A DNA stretch of 64,000 nucleotides from Psychrobacter pasteurii. Its GTDB lineage: Bacteria; Pseudomonadota; Gammaproteobacteria; Pseudomonadales; Moraxellaceae. The DNA is taken from assembly GCF_900162815.1 (NCBI RefSeq), contig NZ_FUGD01000055.1:20125-84124 (forward strand), read 5' to 3'. Position 1 is the first letter of the stretch, and each line of letters begins with the position of its first letter. Shown piece by piece: positions 46,901 through 56,526 of this stretch. Made by a program: the position numbers and the translations under genes. Below the pieces are notes generated by a model. That model worked only from the letters and a program-made list of their open reading frames with translations. It was not told the DNA's origin and did not search any database.

Positions 46901-47709
46901 GTGTATTTTTTATCAGCGGAATAGATACTGATATCGGCAAAACTTACGCCACCGGGGCTTTGGCACAAGCTTTATTGCAACAAACACTAGCACCTCAAAA
47001 CAGCTTGAACAGTACGCCAACATCAGTAATTACTCAAAAACTGGTACAAACAGGCTGTGAAGGCATTAGCGAGGATATTATTCGTCATAGAGATATGATG
47101 GGCATACCACTACAAGCAGTAGATCATCAAGGTCTAACCTGCCCCTATGTGTTCAAAAAACCTGCCTCACCGCATCTATCCTCTATGCTAGAGAGTCGAT
47201 TAATAGACCCAGAGGTAATTACCCAAGCCACGAAGCAGCTGACTGATAGTTACGATATTGTGCTGCTTGAAGGCGCTGGCGGCTTGATGGTGCCGCTAAC
47301 ACAATCAATACTTACCATAGATTACGTAGCAAATATGGGCTACCCCGTGATTTTGGTAACCTCGGGTCGTCTAGGAAGTATCAGTCATACTTTATTGAGC
47401 ATTGAGGCATTAACTCAGCGCCAGATACCTCTACATGCAGTTATTTATAATCAATGGCAACCTAATAAGCATCTTGCCTCAGAATATGAGCCTGATAATG
47501 AAATCACTGATGATACCAAAACTTACTTACAAGCCTATTTAAAGCAACATCATCCACAAACTTATTGGATAGACTTACCTTATGTGGCAGGCTCTATCAC
47601 TGAGGGTTTAGAGAGTATTAACTACTCTTCTATGGCTAATATGGCTGAGCAAATGAAGCAGTACACTGCCGCTGCGTTAACTTCTGATTTATTCTGCAAT
47701 AATAAATAG
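46897..47709 (+). CDS. bioD: Dethiobiotin synthetase BioD, 270 aa
   Basis: The P-loop GIDTDIGKTYATG is at residues 8-20. VITQKLVQTGCEG carries the substrate-binding Lys and LLEGAGGLMVPL the conserved Glu-Gly-Ala-Gly-Gly. It closes the ureido ring of biotin with CO2 and ATP. The ATG overlaps the bioA stop (ATGA), so the two are translated together. It is longer than E. coli BioD by about 45 residues, largely from inserts around residues 35 and 190. Confidence 0.93.
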   Translation: MSVFFISGIDTDIGKTYATGALAQALLQQTLAPQNSLNSTPTSVITQKLVQTGCEGISEDIIRHRDMMGIPLQAVDHQGLTCPYVFKKPASPHLSSMLESRLIDPEVITQATKQLTDSYDIVLLEGAGGLMVPLTQSILTIDYVANMGYPVILVTSGRLGSISHTLLSIEALTQRQIPLHAVIYNQWQPNKHLASEYEPDNEITDDTKTYLQAYLKQHHPQTYWIDLPYVAGSITEGLESINYSSMANMAEQMKQYTAAALTSDLFCNNK

Positions 47710-47753
47710 CCTCTATTAAACATAACAGGCTTATATAATAAGGATGAAACCTA

Positions 47754-48431
47754 ATGACTCAGCTTATAAACTCTCATAATCAAGCCATACCGAAAATCAC
47801 TTCTAAATTACTTGGGATTTTGGCAACCTGCCTGCTTATCAGTGCTTGTACGCCTTCTGCTACTGTGGATGGTCAAACTGGCTCAAATAACGTACCTGAC
47901 ACTACCCAAAACTCATCTGAGCAAAGTAAGCAAACTCAAATTCTGCAGCAAGCCAAACAGATTCAAGGTTACTTAGCTACGGATAACTATCAAGCGTTAA
48001 CCCCACATATCCATCCGACCAAAGGCGTCCGCTTTAGTATGTACGCTTATGTGCAACAAGAGACTGACAAAGTATTTAGCCGTGAGCAATTTGCCACTTA
48101 TTTGCAGCAATCTCGAATCAAGTTCACTTGGGGTACCAAAGATGGCGTAGGTGACTTGTATATCACTACCCTACCCGATTTTCTTAATAGCTGGGTCGCA
48201 GCTGAGCAATATGACTTTAAAGGCGCTACTTTTAATAAATTTCAAGGCTCAAGCAATAGCTTGAATAATCTTAAAGAAGTTTATCCTAACGCTGATTTTG
48301 TTGAGTTTTATCATTCGGGTAAAAATCCTGAGTATGCTGGCATGGACTGGCGATCCATGCGCTTAGTATTTGAAGAGTATCAAGGCAAATACTATTTGGT
48401 GGCCATTGTTAATGATCAGTGGACGGTATAG
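47754..48431 (+). CDS. Predicted lipoprotein, 225 aa
   Basis: A signal peptide (KLLGILATCLLISAC, Cys 32) is followed by a Ser/Gln/Asn-rich linker and a soluble domain containing YLATDNYQALTPHIHPTKGVRFSMYAYV and a Trp/Tyr-rich end. It sits 44 bases after bioD and 30 before the PhzF-like gene and is probably co-transcribed, with no obvious link to biotin. I do not recognise the family with certainty. Confidence 0.72.
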   Translation: MTQLINSHNQAIPKITSKLLGILATCLLISACTPSATVDGQTGSNNVPDTTQNSSEQSKQTQILQQAKQIQGYLATDNYQALTPHIHPTKGVRFSMYAYVQQETDKVFSREQFATYLQQSRIKFTWGTKDGVGDLYITTLPDFLNSWVAAEQYDFKGATFNKFQGSSNSLNNLKEVYPNADFVEFYHSGKNPEYAGMDWRSMRLVFEEYQGKYYLVAIVNDQWTV

Positions 48432-48461
48432 AGCGCTATTTAAACAGATAAGGATTAGACT

Positions 48462-49319
48462 GTGCAATTGGATATGACCATTGTAGATGCCTTTACTGAC
48501 ACGGTATTTAAAGGCAATTCAGCAGCAGTAATTGTATTAGATAAATGGATTGACGATACGTTGATGCAATCTATTGCTATGCAAAACAAATTATCAGAGA
48601 CGGCATTTTTGGTACGACAACCAGTGCAGTCAGCAGAAGCCGACAATACAACTAACCGCCCTACTCCCAGCTATCATATCCGCTGGTTTTCTCCCTTACA
48701 GGAAGTGGATTTTTGCGGGCATGCTACCTTAGCATCGGCTTATCTGTTATTTGATACAGATCCTTCGCTCTCACAAGTGCAGTTTTATGCCAAAGCCGTA
48801 GGTGTATTAACCCTCACTAAGCGAGCTGATGGCAAGATACAGATGGATTTTCCCAATCAAAAACCTGAGCGTATTACTAGCCTGCCTCAAGCTTTAATAG
48901 AGGGCTTGTCTATCAAGCCTGTTGAGGTTTATCAAAACCAAAAAGCCTATTTTGTGGTGTATGAGCAGCCCTCAGATGTTTTAAATGTTAAGCAGGATAC
49001 ACAAGTATTAGCAAAACTTGCCCCTTATGGTGTGGCTGTAACTTGTCAGACTCAAAACGAAGATAGTGACAATGAGCCAGACTTAAAATATGACTTTATT
49101 TCTCGCTACTTTTCTTCTGCCATTGGCGGTGAAGATCCTGTCACTGGCTCAATTCATACTGCTCTTGCTCCTTTATGGGCTGAGAAATTGGGTAAAGACA
49201 CCTTATTAGCTTATCAGGCCTCAAGCCGGGGCGGTGAACTTGAATGTGAAGTACAAGGCGATAGAGTATTGATAGCCGGTCATGCGGTACGCTATTTGAG
49301 TGGCACTATTGAAATATAA
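48462..49319 (+). CDS. PhzF-family isomerase-like protein, 285 aa
   Basis: The start codon is GTG with AAGGATTAG upstream. The motifs VDAFTDTVFKGNSAAV, WFSPLQEVDFCGHATLASAY and GGEDPVTGSIHTALAP are those of the PhzF/DAP-epimerase fold; the catalytic Glu region is present in the N-terminal lobe (KLSETAFLV). PhzF itself acts in phenazine synthesis, but most members like this one have unknown substrates. Confidence 0.85.
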   Translation: MQLDMTIVDAFTDTVFKGNSAAVIVLDKWIDDTLMQSIAMQNKLSETAFLVRQPVQSAEADNTTNRPTPSYHIRWFSPLQEVDFCGHATLASAYLLFDTDPSLSQVQFYAKAVGVLTLTKRADGKIQMDFPNQKPERITSLPQALIEGLSIKPVEVYQNQKAYFVVYEQPSDVLNVKQDTQVLAKLAPYGVAVTCQTQNEDSDNEPDLKYDFISRYFSSAIGGEDPVTGSIHTALAPLWAEKLGKDTLLAYQASSRGGELECEVQGDRVLIAGHAVRYLSGTIEI

Positions 49320-49414
49320 GCCCCAAAACTAACCATTTAGTCTCCTCTAGCCCTTGCTTTATCCCAGAAGTAACTTATAAAAATAGACAGTAAAGATAAC
49401 GAAGCAGAAAAACT

Positions 49415-50290
49415 ATGAGCGTATTTTTTATAACCGGTGTTGATACCCGTATCGGCAAAACCTATGCAACCGGCTATCTGGCCAAACAGTTATTAGAAAA
49501 TGGCATTAATGTCATTACCCAAAAGCTAATCGAGACAGGGTGTGACGGTAAGATAGCAGAAGACATCATCACTCATAGACAGCTCATGCAAATACCACTA
49601 CAACCGGTTGACCATGATCAGGTTAGCTGTCCGTTTGTGTTCAAAGCCTCTGCTCCGCCTTATATAGCCTCTTCATTAGAAGCTATCCCTCTATATCCCA
49701 CTCGGATAACCGTAGCCACGCAGCAGCTGAAACTAAAATATGAAATGGTGTTGTTAGAGACTTCATGTGGGATTATGACCCCTATAACAGAGTCTTTGCT
49801 TACTATAGATTATATAGCATCTCAGGGACATCCTGTGGTACTGGTGACTTCTGCCACATTAGAGAGTATCAACCATACGCTACTGGCCCTACAAGCGATT
49901 GCTCAGCGAGGTCTAACGTTGCATGCTGTGATTTATAATCAATATCAAGACCGGTCCGCTGAGGCTGATATAGAAGAGCTAACCGCAGATGAGGTATTAC
50001 ACGATGAACAGCTTTATGAGCAAACCTTCACAGAGCATCGTGTAAAAACCAATCTTTTGCAAAACACACGACTATATCTACAAGAGTACCTAGAGCAGCA
50101 TCACCCTGAGACCTTCTGGGTAGAACTGCCTCATATCTCCTTTAGCGGTAAGAATGTTAGCTATCAAAAAGTTAAGGATGAGGATAATAAAAATAGCGTC
50201 CCCTCCTACAGTATAGAAAAATACGCTCAAGAAATTGCTGATAACACCTTGTATGCAGAGTCTTTGTATAAAAAAATTGCTAAAAAGTAA
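49415..50290 (+). CDS. Diverged BioD paralogue, 291 aa
   Basis: It aligns with the upstream BioD over its full length: P-loop GVDTRIGKTYATG, then VITQKLIETGCDGKIAED. Key positions differ. The acidic residue of DTDIGKT is replaced by Arg, and the EGAGG loop reads ETSCG. An extra charged insert of about 30 residues lies around residues 190-215. It may be an enzyme with changed substrate, a regulatory partner or a decaying copy; the frame is intact over 291 codons, which argues against simple decay. Confidence 0.8.
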   Translation: MSVFFITGVDTRIGKTYATGYLAKQLLENGINVITQKLIETGCDGKIAEDIITHRQLMQIPLQPVDHDQVSCPFVFKASAPPYIASSLEAIPLYPTRITVATQQLKLKYEMVLLETSCGIMTPITESLLTIDYIASQGHPVVLVTSATLESINHTLLALQAIAQRGLTLHAVIYNQYQDRSAEADIEELTADEVLHDEQLYEQTFTEHRVKTNLLQNTRLYLQEYLEQHHPETFWVELPHISFSGKNVSYQKVKDEDNKNSVPSYSIEKYAQEIADNTLYAESLYKKIAKK

Positions 50291-50347
50291 GACTTAGTCC
50301 TGCCCAAGTGGAATAGCGTTGTAATACTTATGATACACCGCGGTAAA

Positions 50348-51094
50348 TTACAACATAGGATCTTGTTTAAAGAATTCAGTCATTAATTGATAAATGTCAG
50401 GATAGGCCTCTATCAAATCCTGTGGTCTTTCAAAGAACACTTCACTTAGCACTGCCAAAAACTCAGCCGGATTGGTGGCCCCATAACGGTCTATACCATG
50501 CTTAGGATTGCGCTGAAAATCACTAAACCCCTCCTCCATGATCTGTGTCCACTGCTCAGGATTCATGCCTGCCTGCATTGGCGGAAACCCATTAGCACGC
50601 CCATTTAGCATATCTAGCTTATGAACAAATTCATGAATCACCACATTTTGCCCATCTAGATCGCCTGAGTGCTTAACCTCTCTCCAAGACAAAACTACCG
50701 GACCTCGAAGCCAAGCCTCTCCGCTACGATGCTGTGTTCCCTCATGTACAATCCCCATTTCATCTGTCGTCGTGGTCTTAGTATGATAGCTTCTCGGATA
50801 GACGATAATAGAAGACCAGCCCTTGTACCATTCAAGCCCAAGGTTAAGTATCGGTAAGCAGGCTTGTAACGCAATAGACTGCTTCATGCTGTCAGTAACC
50901 ACAAAGTCTTTCACCCCTTTTATAGACTTGTCATGCAAGAATAAAGTCGCCAAGTCAAATAGCTTTCGTAGTTCTTCCTCGCTAAGCCTAGACAGCACCG
51001 CCAGTTGGTCTGCCACCTGGCGCCAATCGTCTTCACTAAAGCGGCTAGCTTCTAATATATTTTGTTCTCGCCAGTCTTTTATTAGGTTAAACAT
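50348..51094 (-). CDS. mtfA: MtfA-type zinc peptidase, 248 aa
   Basis: The zinc site HEFVHKLD (His-Glu-x-x-His) and the downstream Glu in NPAEFLAVLSEVFFERP are as in the MtfA (M90) family; SGDLDGQNVVIHEFVH matches closely. E. coli MtfA binds the glucose regulator Mlc; whether that applies here is unknown. Convergent with the bioD paralogue, and 41 bases downstream of the AraC gene on the same strand. Confidence 0.88.
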   Translation of the reverse strand: MFNLIKDWREQNILEASRFSEDDWRQVADQLAVLSRLSEEELRKLFDLATLFLHDKSIKGVKDFVVTDSMKQSIALQACLPILNLGLEWYKGWSSIIVYPRSYHTKTTTTDEMGIVHEGTQHRSGEAWLRGPVVLSWREVKHSGDLDGQNVVIHEFVHKLDMLNGRANGFPPMQAGMNPEQWTQIMEEGFSDFQRNPKHGIDRYGATNPAEFLAVLSEVFFERPQDLIEAYPDIYQLMTEFFKQDPML

Positions 51095-51135
51095 GATTTA
51101 TATCCTTCAAATACGCCCTTTTATGCTCTTTGAGG

Positions 51136-52119
51136 CTACTGCTTATAGATAGTATCTTTTGGCGAATAACCAAAGTGTTTTTTATAAATACGAGAAAAAT
51201 AGCTTTGGTCGCCATAACCCACCTTTTGAGCAATCTCATAGATACTTAAAAATGGCTGACTCTTTAGGAGTTGATGAGCCTGCTTTAAACGCATACTCTT
51301 CACCCACTCTGAATAACTATACGGCGCTCCTTTAAACAGCTTATGCAAGTATCTCACCGAGACATGACAAGCCTTAGCCACCGTCGCAGGAGACAAATCT
51401 GGATTGTGTAGGTTTCTATACACATAGCTTTCAATACGCTTTAGATGGGTGGACTGCACATCGGTATTACTACTCATGAGTGCTTCGGTAGGAGAACTTA
51501 GGTGCAGTACCAATAAATTCAATAATTGCTGCTCTAAGACATGCCGCTCTATATCGGTCAGCTCATATTGATTTATGGTATTGATAATATGGGTGATTTG
51601 GAAAAATAGTAACCTTCCCACCCCACTTTCAAGAGATAAGCTGCGCGCAAACTCACGCTCAATTTGGCTCACTTGTGAAGTTAACAGCGATAAAGGAATT
51701 TTTATAACGTATAAGCTGGCTTCCTTGTTGTGATAAAACTCATATGGCAGGTGCGACAGCTCAATAAAAAAAGCGCCTGGCCCAGAGATTAAATCCCGTT
51801 TATGCTGACTAAAACTTACCTTGCCTGAAATAGGAAAAGTAATGAGCACACTTTGCTCAGGGTCAGGACTGGTTATCAATTCACGCTTATAATGCACCGT
51901 ATTGGCATGGTAATAAGACACACCCATTTGATCCAAGCCCACTTGATTTAAACTCCCAAAGAAGCTCTGCGGCTGTACAAAGCTCACTTGTAAGTCAAAG
52001 TAGGTGTCGTTGATGGTGCGTCGCCAACCAAAGGCGCCTAATCTGTCTTTGGCTGGCAGGCCTGTCTTGCTCCCCTCCTCGAGATCATAGCTCAAAGGCA
52101 AGCTTGGGTATGTAGTCAT
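51136..52119 (-). CDS. AraC-family regulator, 327 aa
   Basis: The C-terminal 100 residues hold two helix-turn-helices (LSPATVAKACHVSVRYLHKLF and QKVGYGDQSYFSRIYKKHFG), the AraC signature. The N-terminal 200 residues form a cupin-like sensing domain as in AraC-binding-domain-like members. It lies immediately downstream of the hydantoinase/oxoprolinase genes on the same strand and is their likely regulator. The AAGG site nearly touches the ATG, so the true start could be different. Confidence 0.85.
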   Translation of the reverse strand: MTTYPSLPLSYDLEEGSKTGLPAKDRLGAFGWRRTINDTYFDLQVSFVQPQSFFGSLNQVGLDQMGVSYYHANTVHYKRELITSPDPEQSVLITFPISGKVSFSQHKRDLISGPGAFFIELSHLPYEFYHNKEASLYVIKIPLSLLTSQVSQIEREFARSLSLESGVGRLLFFQITHIINTINQYELTDIERHVLEQQLLNLLVLHLSSPTEALMSSNTDVQSTHLKRIESYVYRNLHNPDLSPATVAKACHVSVRYLHKLFKGAPYSYSEWVKSMRLKQAHQLLKSQPFLSIYEIAQKVGYGDQSYFSRIYKKHFGYSPKDTIYKQ

Positions 52120-52201
52120 CCTTGAACACTCATAAGTAGTTAGTTATCAATAAATAATCATACTCCTAAAGCTATCACAAATAACCTTAACTTCAAATTA
52201 T

Positions 52202-52233
52202 AAAAAAGCGCAAAACACCTTTGTGCTTTGCGC
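52202..52233 (-). terminator. Terminator of the hydantoinase/oxoprolinase A gene
   Basis: Arms GCGCAAA and TTTGCGC, with a smaller CAC/GTG pair inside, are followed on the minus strand by T6. It lies about 50 bases past the stop. Confidence 0.75.
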
Positions 52234-52284
52234 CAATCAATTCATTAAGTCTCTTATTGCTATTAATCAGATAACATTAAGCAA

Positions 52285-54366
52285 TTAAGCAGCTGGACTT
52301 AGCTTATAAGTTCCCGTCTGATGCAGCTCAGCTTGCCAGCCACTCTTAATCACTAAGGTTGTGGTGGGTTCTTGGATTAAGGCCGGTCCAGTGACTGTCG
52401 CACCTGCACCAAATTTTTCACCATCATAAATCGGAGTATCTACCCAGCCTTCTTCTCTTTCAAACAACATACTACGCGTGCCAGTTTGTGCCTGAGAGAT
52501 ATCCTCTACTTGAGTCGGTAAGGTCGGCAATTGTGGCTTACTGATTTTACCCATGACCGATACCTCAATATTGACCAGCTCAACCTTGCTGTCTAGCTCA
52601 TCATAGGTATACAGCTCTTTATGACGCTTATGGAATCTATCTAAGATCACTTGCGCTTTATCAGCATCAATGAATCCATTAGGGATTAGCACGTTACACT
52701 CATGAACCTGTCCCACATAGCGCATCTCCATGGTGCGCTCGATAACAATATCCGACTCTGAGAAGCCGTCTTCTAACAGCTTTTGGATGCCTTGTTTTTC
52801 TAACTCTTCAAGCTTGTTATTTAACGCATCTAGATTTGCAGATGGAGACATAATCATCATCTGAGTAGCCAGATAATTGTATTTGATATCGGAGATAATC
52901 TGACCAAATGCACACAAGCAAGAAGCAATCTTAGGTACTAATATAGTCTTAATCCCCATCTCTTCTGCCAAGCTGATAATGTGCATGCCAGCGGCTCCAC
53001 CTGCACAGATTAAAGCAAAATCACGAGGGTCATAGCCTTTTTCAATAGTAATACGGCGAATCGCATTGGCCATATTCTGGTTCACAATAGCACTCACCCC
53101 ATATGCGGCATCTTGCATAGAAATACCTAAAGGATCTGCAATGTGCTGTTGTAGAGCAACTTCAGCTTTTTGCTTATCCAATGTAACGCTACCACCTAAT
53201 ACGGCATTAGGCTCTAGATAACCCAAAGCTAAGTTGGCATCTGTCACTGTGGGCAAGGTGCCGCCTTTACCATAACAAGCGGGCCCTGGTGTCGCCCCAG
53301 CACTTTGTGGACCAACCTCTAGCATACCAAAGGTGTTGACGTGTCCGATTGAGCCGCCCCCTGCACCAAGCGTTTCAACGTGAATCATCGGCACCCCAAT
53401 ACGATTACGTAAGAAGTCTATGTCACGGTTCAAGCTCGTACGCCCAGATTTGGCCATTGTAATATCAAAAGAAGTACCACCCATATCCACAGTAATGATG
53501 TTATCAATACCAAAGGGACTGGCAATATGCAGGCCGGCTTGAGGCGCAGAAGCAGGCCCTGAGTTAATGGCATTTACCGCTCTTTCGCGCATGATATCGC
53601 CTACTGCTAGCCCGCCATTAGACTGAAAATAGCGGACCGGCTGCTCAGCACCAAGCTTTTTAAAGTAGTCATCAATCTTATGCACATAAGAGGACATGAC
53701 TGGACTTAAATAGGCATTCACCAAAGTGGTTGAAGTACGGGTGTATTCTTTGATTTGCGGATAAACCTCACTGCCACAGCAAACAAAGACGCCAGGCATG
53801 TGCTCTTCAATGAGCTGTTTAGCACGAAGCTCATGCTCTGGGTTACGGATAGACCAGACAAATGAGATAGCGACCGCTTCGACATTTTGCTTTTTAAAGA
53901 TTTCAATGGCATCAAGAATGTCTTGTTCATTTAGGGGCTCATGCTCTGTACCATCAGCCAGTACTCGGCCTCTGACCGGAAAGCGTAGATCTCGAGGGGT
54001 AATCTGTGGGGCTGGCGGGTAGCTGGCATCATAACGATAGCCTTCTTCCTTATGCCCCAATCTGATTTCTATACTGTCCTCATGACCATTGGTACATAGC
54101 AGACCAACCTTAACCCCTTTCATTTGAATAAGCGCATTTAGTGCCACTGTGGTGCCATTAATGCACAAGTCACAAGCGGTAATAATCTCTTCAATAGGTC
54201 GATTAAACTTATCTGCAATCTGCTGTAAACCATTGGCAATGGCCAGCGTACCATCCTCTGGTGTGGAAGGGGCTTTAAATAAGTGAATATCACCACTTCT
54301 TTCGGCCAATACGAAGTCGGTAAAAGTACCTCCGGCATCCACGCCAATACGAAAATCGTTTTTCAT
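52285..54366 (-). CDS. Hydantoinase/oxoprolinase A-type subunit, 693 aa
   Basis: The N-terminal nucleotide site RIGVDAGGTFTDFVL and later DMGGTSFDITMAK are the ASKHA phosphate motifs of the HyuA/oxoprolinase A group. GAGGGSIG and GATPGPACYGKGG are further family motifs. Such subunits use ATP to open or carboxylate ring/amide substrates (hydantoins, 5-oxoproline, ketones) together with a B subunit. The start has AAGGATGACTG. The B-subunit gene ends 87 bases upstream. The substrate is unknown. Confidence 0.88.
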   Translation of the reverse strand: MKNDFRIGVDAGGTFTDFVLAERSGDIHLFKAPSTPEDGTLAIANGLQQIADKFNRPIEEIITACDLCINGTTVALNALIQMKGVKVGLLCTNGHEDSIEIRLGHKEEGYRYDASYPPAPQITPRDLRFPVRGRVLADGTEHEPLNEQDILDAIEIFKKQNVEAVAISFVWSIRNPEHELRAKQLIEEHMPGVFVCCGSEVYPQIKEYTRTSTTLVNAYLSPVMSSYVHKIDDYFKKLGAEQPVRYFQSNGGLAVGDIMRERAVNAINSGPASAPQAGLHIASPFGIDNIITVDMGGTSFDITMAKSGRTSLNRDIDFLRNRIGVPMIHVETLGAGGGSIGHVNTFGMLEVGPQSAGATPGPACYGKGGTLPTVTDANLALGYLEPNAVLGGSVTLDKQKAEVALQQHIADPLGISMQDAAYGVSAIVNQNMANAIRRITIEKGYDPRDFALICAGGAAGMHIISLAEEMGIKTILVPKIASCLCAFGQIISDIKYNYLATQMMIMSPSANLDALNNKLEELEKQGIQKLLEDGFSESDIVIERTMEMRYVGQVHECNVLIPNGFIDADKAQVILDRFHKRHKELYTYDELDSKVELVNIEVSVMGKISKPQLPTLPTQVEDISQAQTGTRSMLFEREEGWVDTPIYDGEKFGAGATVTGPALIQEPTTTLVIKSGWQAELHQTGTYKLSPAA

Positions 54367-54453
54367 CAGTCATCCTTAACTTAATTTATGGTTTTAATAC
54401 TTATGGTTTTAATGCTTTCGAATAGTTTAAGCTTATAGTTTGGGTTTGTGGCC

Positions 54454-56232
54454 TTAAGCGATCTTTTTCTGCTGTTTTTGTTGCTCACGCAATGCCGCAG
54501 TTTGTTTTTCATCCACTTGTAGTGTCTTAGGATCTACCACCACGCCATACTCAAGCTTCGCTGCTTCTATAGAGATAATCCGTTCTCTGACATCTTTTAA
54601 TACCGCAGCAATATCACGCTCAAAAGAATTACCGTAACCGCCGCCACCTGGGTTGGTATTTCGTGCCCGCTCACCCGGAGAGATTTGAGTCACAGTGTTT
54701 TGTTTATATAAATCGGTCACGCCATCTTCATGTACAATCTCTAATCGTCCTAATTTGAGCTCAGGAGAGATTTGCTCAGCGCCGGCGGCTCCCATAGTGG
54801 GATACTCACGTCCCTCACCAAAGGCAACTACCGTCATGTCATGGCCTAGGGGTTCAACCTCCCAGACGGTACCACAACCACCACGATGTTTACCGGCACC
54901 GCCACTGTCTTCTGCTAGACCATATTTGTGAATTAAAATTGGGTATTGGTATTCTAATAACTCAATATCACCTGAGCTTAATGCACCAAAGCAGCACAGG
55001 GGTCCGCAGGCATGCCATCCATCCATCTGCTGTGTTGCGCCAGCCCCAGAAATAATGGATGCCAAAATCATGGTGACGTACTGCTCACCAGTGGTCGGGT
55101 CAATACCTGAGATATTAATACCTGAAGCATGTCCCCATGAAGCGATTACTCTATCTGGTGCAGCCGCTTCAAAGGCCATACGCACCGCATCCGTTAAGGT
55201 CTCCATCGGTGTGGTGGTACAGTTAACGTGAGGCGCAGGTTCTTTGGCATTACACAAGGTGCCATGCTCGCCTAAATCAACAGTCACGCAGCGATACAGA
55301 CCCTCGTTGTAAGGCGGATCCACCTGAGCAAACATCATCAGACCCAGTAGCACGCCTGACATGGAGTTACCGGCATAAGAGTTAATGAAATACGGTACTT
55401 GAGGCGGGCTAGTAATTTTAATATAAACATTGCTATCAGTAATTTCGATATCAGCGCTGATGGTTAAATCACCCAGACCATGTCCTGAATCCTCTAATAC
55501 CGCCTCACCATGATATTGACCATCAGGGATAGAGGAGATTAAGGTGCGCATGTGGTTGTCCGCCATGTTTTTAAGCTCTTCAATAGCGGCTCTGACTGTC
55601 TCTACTCCGTATTTGTCCAGTAGGGCAATCATATTACGCTCACCTACTGAGCACGCCCCGTATTGAGCATTTAAATCACCTTCTTGGTTACGGCGTGAGC
55701 GCATATTACTGTGGATTAAGTTGATAACATCCGTGCGCTTAACCCCTTTCTCCCAAATTTTAATGGGCGGAATACGCAGGCCTTCAGCATAAATCTCTTT
55801 GGCATCTGGGTTATATCCTGCCGGTACAGGACCACCAATATCGGTCACGTGTCCTTTACACACGGTCCAAAATACCAATTCGCCTTCATAAAACACCGGC
55901 TTATACATACAGCAGTCTAAAATGTGACTACCCATAAATACCGGATCGTTATGATAAATCACATCGCCTTCATGAATATCGTCGCCATAATACTCGGCCA
56001 CAGCTTTCATAGCTGGCATAAGAGAGCCCAAGTGAATGGGAATATCCTGCCCTTGCAAAATCATTTCGGGCATATGGTCAAATAAAGCGTTGCTGTAATC
56101 ATGTGCTAGGTTAAATACGCTAGATCGAGCGGTTTTTTCTAAAGTGGTGGTCATCTCGCGCTGCGCAGTTTCTAAGGCGCCACGGACGACAGATAAAGTG
56201 ATAGGATCGATTGAACGTTGAGACGTACTCAT
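54454..56232 (-). CDS. Hydantoinase/oxoprolinase B-type subunit, 592 aa
   Basis: The start at 56232 follows AGGGAG; an earlier ATG adds 11 residues without a site. N-terminal DPITLSVVRGALETAQREM, then HNDPVFMGSHILD, and the C-terminal glycine-rich NPGGGGYGNSFERD are those of HyuB. It would be the partner of the A subunit downstream. The two together with the DUF819 carrier upstream form a minus-strand catabolic unit. No third small subunit (as in acetone carboxylase) is encoded here. Confidence 0.88.
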   Translation of the reverse strand: MSTSQRSIDPITLSVVRGALETAQREMTTTLEKTARSSVFNLAHDYSNALFDHMPEMILQGQDIPIHLGSLMPAMKAVAEYYGDDIHEGDVIYHNDPVFMGSHILDCCMYKPVFYEGELVFWTVCKGHVTDIGGPVPAGYNPDAKEIYAEGLRIPPIKIWEKGVKRTDVINLIHSNMRSRRNQEGDLNAQYGACSVGERNMIALLDKYGVETVRAAIEELKNMADNHMRTLISSIPDGQYHGEAVLEDSGHGLGDLTISADIEITDSNVYIKITSPPQVPYFINSYAGNSMSGVLLGLMMFAQVDPPYNEGLYRCVTVDLGEHGTLCNAKEPAPHVNCTTTPMETLTDAVRMAFEAAAPDRVIASWGHASGINISGIDPTTGEQYVTMILASIISGAGATQQMDGWHACGPLCCFGALSSGDIELLEYQYPILIHKYGLAEDSGGAGKHRGGCGTVWEVEPLGHDMTVVAFGEGREYPTMGAAGAEQISPELKLGRLEIVHEDGVTDLYKQNTVTQISPGERARNTNPGGGGYGNSFERDIAAVLKDVRERIISIEAAKLEYGVVVDPKTLQVDEKQTAALREQQKQQKKIA

Positions 56233-56444
56233 GGAAGACTCCCTGTCTAATGTGTGTGAAAACACGGCTATTTAGTCATTCATCCTGATGACTTGGTTTT
56301 TCAATATAGCGAGGTTGGCTCCAGATGAATTGACTCAGAGTGCACAGTTTTAGGACAAGCGTGCACAGCTTGGTCTAATTTGTTTAAAAACATCGGCTTA
56401 AAGGAGGTGCAACTAATGAGATACACCAGTACAAAGGTGGCAAT

Positions 56445-56480
56445 AAAAAAAGCAGCACTAAATCAGCACTGCTTTTTTTG
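56445..56480 (-). terminator. Bidirectional terminator after the DUF819 gene
   Basis: AAAAAAAGCAG and CTGCTTTTTTT are exact complements with a 13-base loop. It lies past the stop of the carrier gene, so the downstream HyuB gene needs its own promoter in the 294-bp gap between them. Confidence 0.8.
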
Positions 56481-56526
56481 TTTGATAAGGTTTTAAAGAG
56501 GCTTTTTAAATCAAGCGATAAACAAA

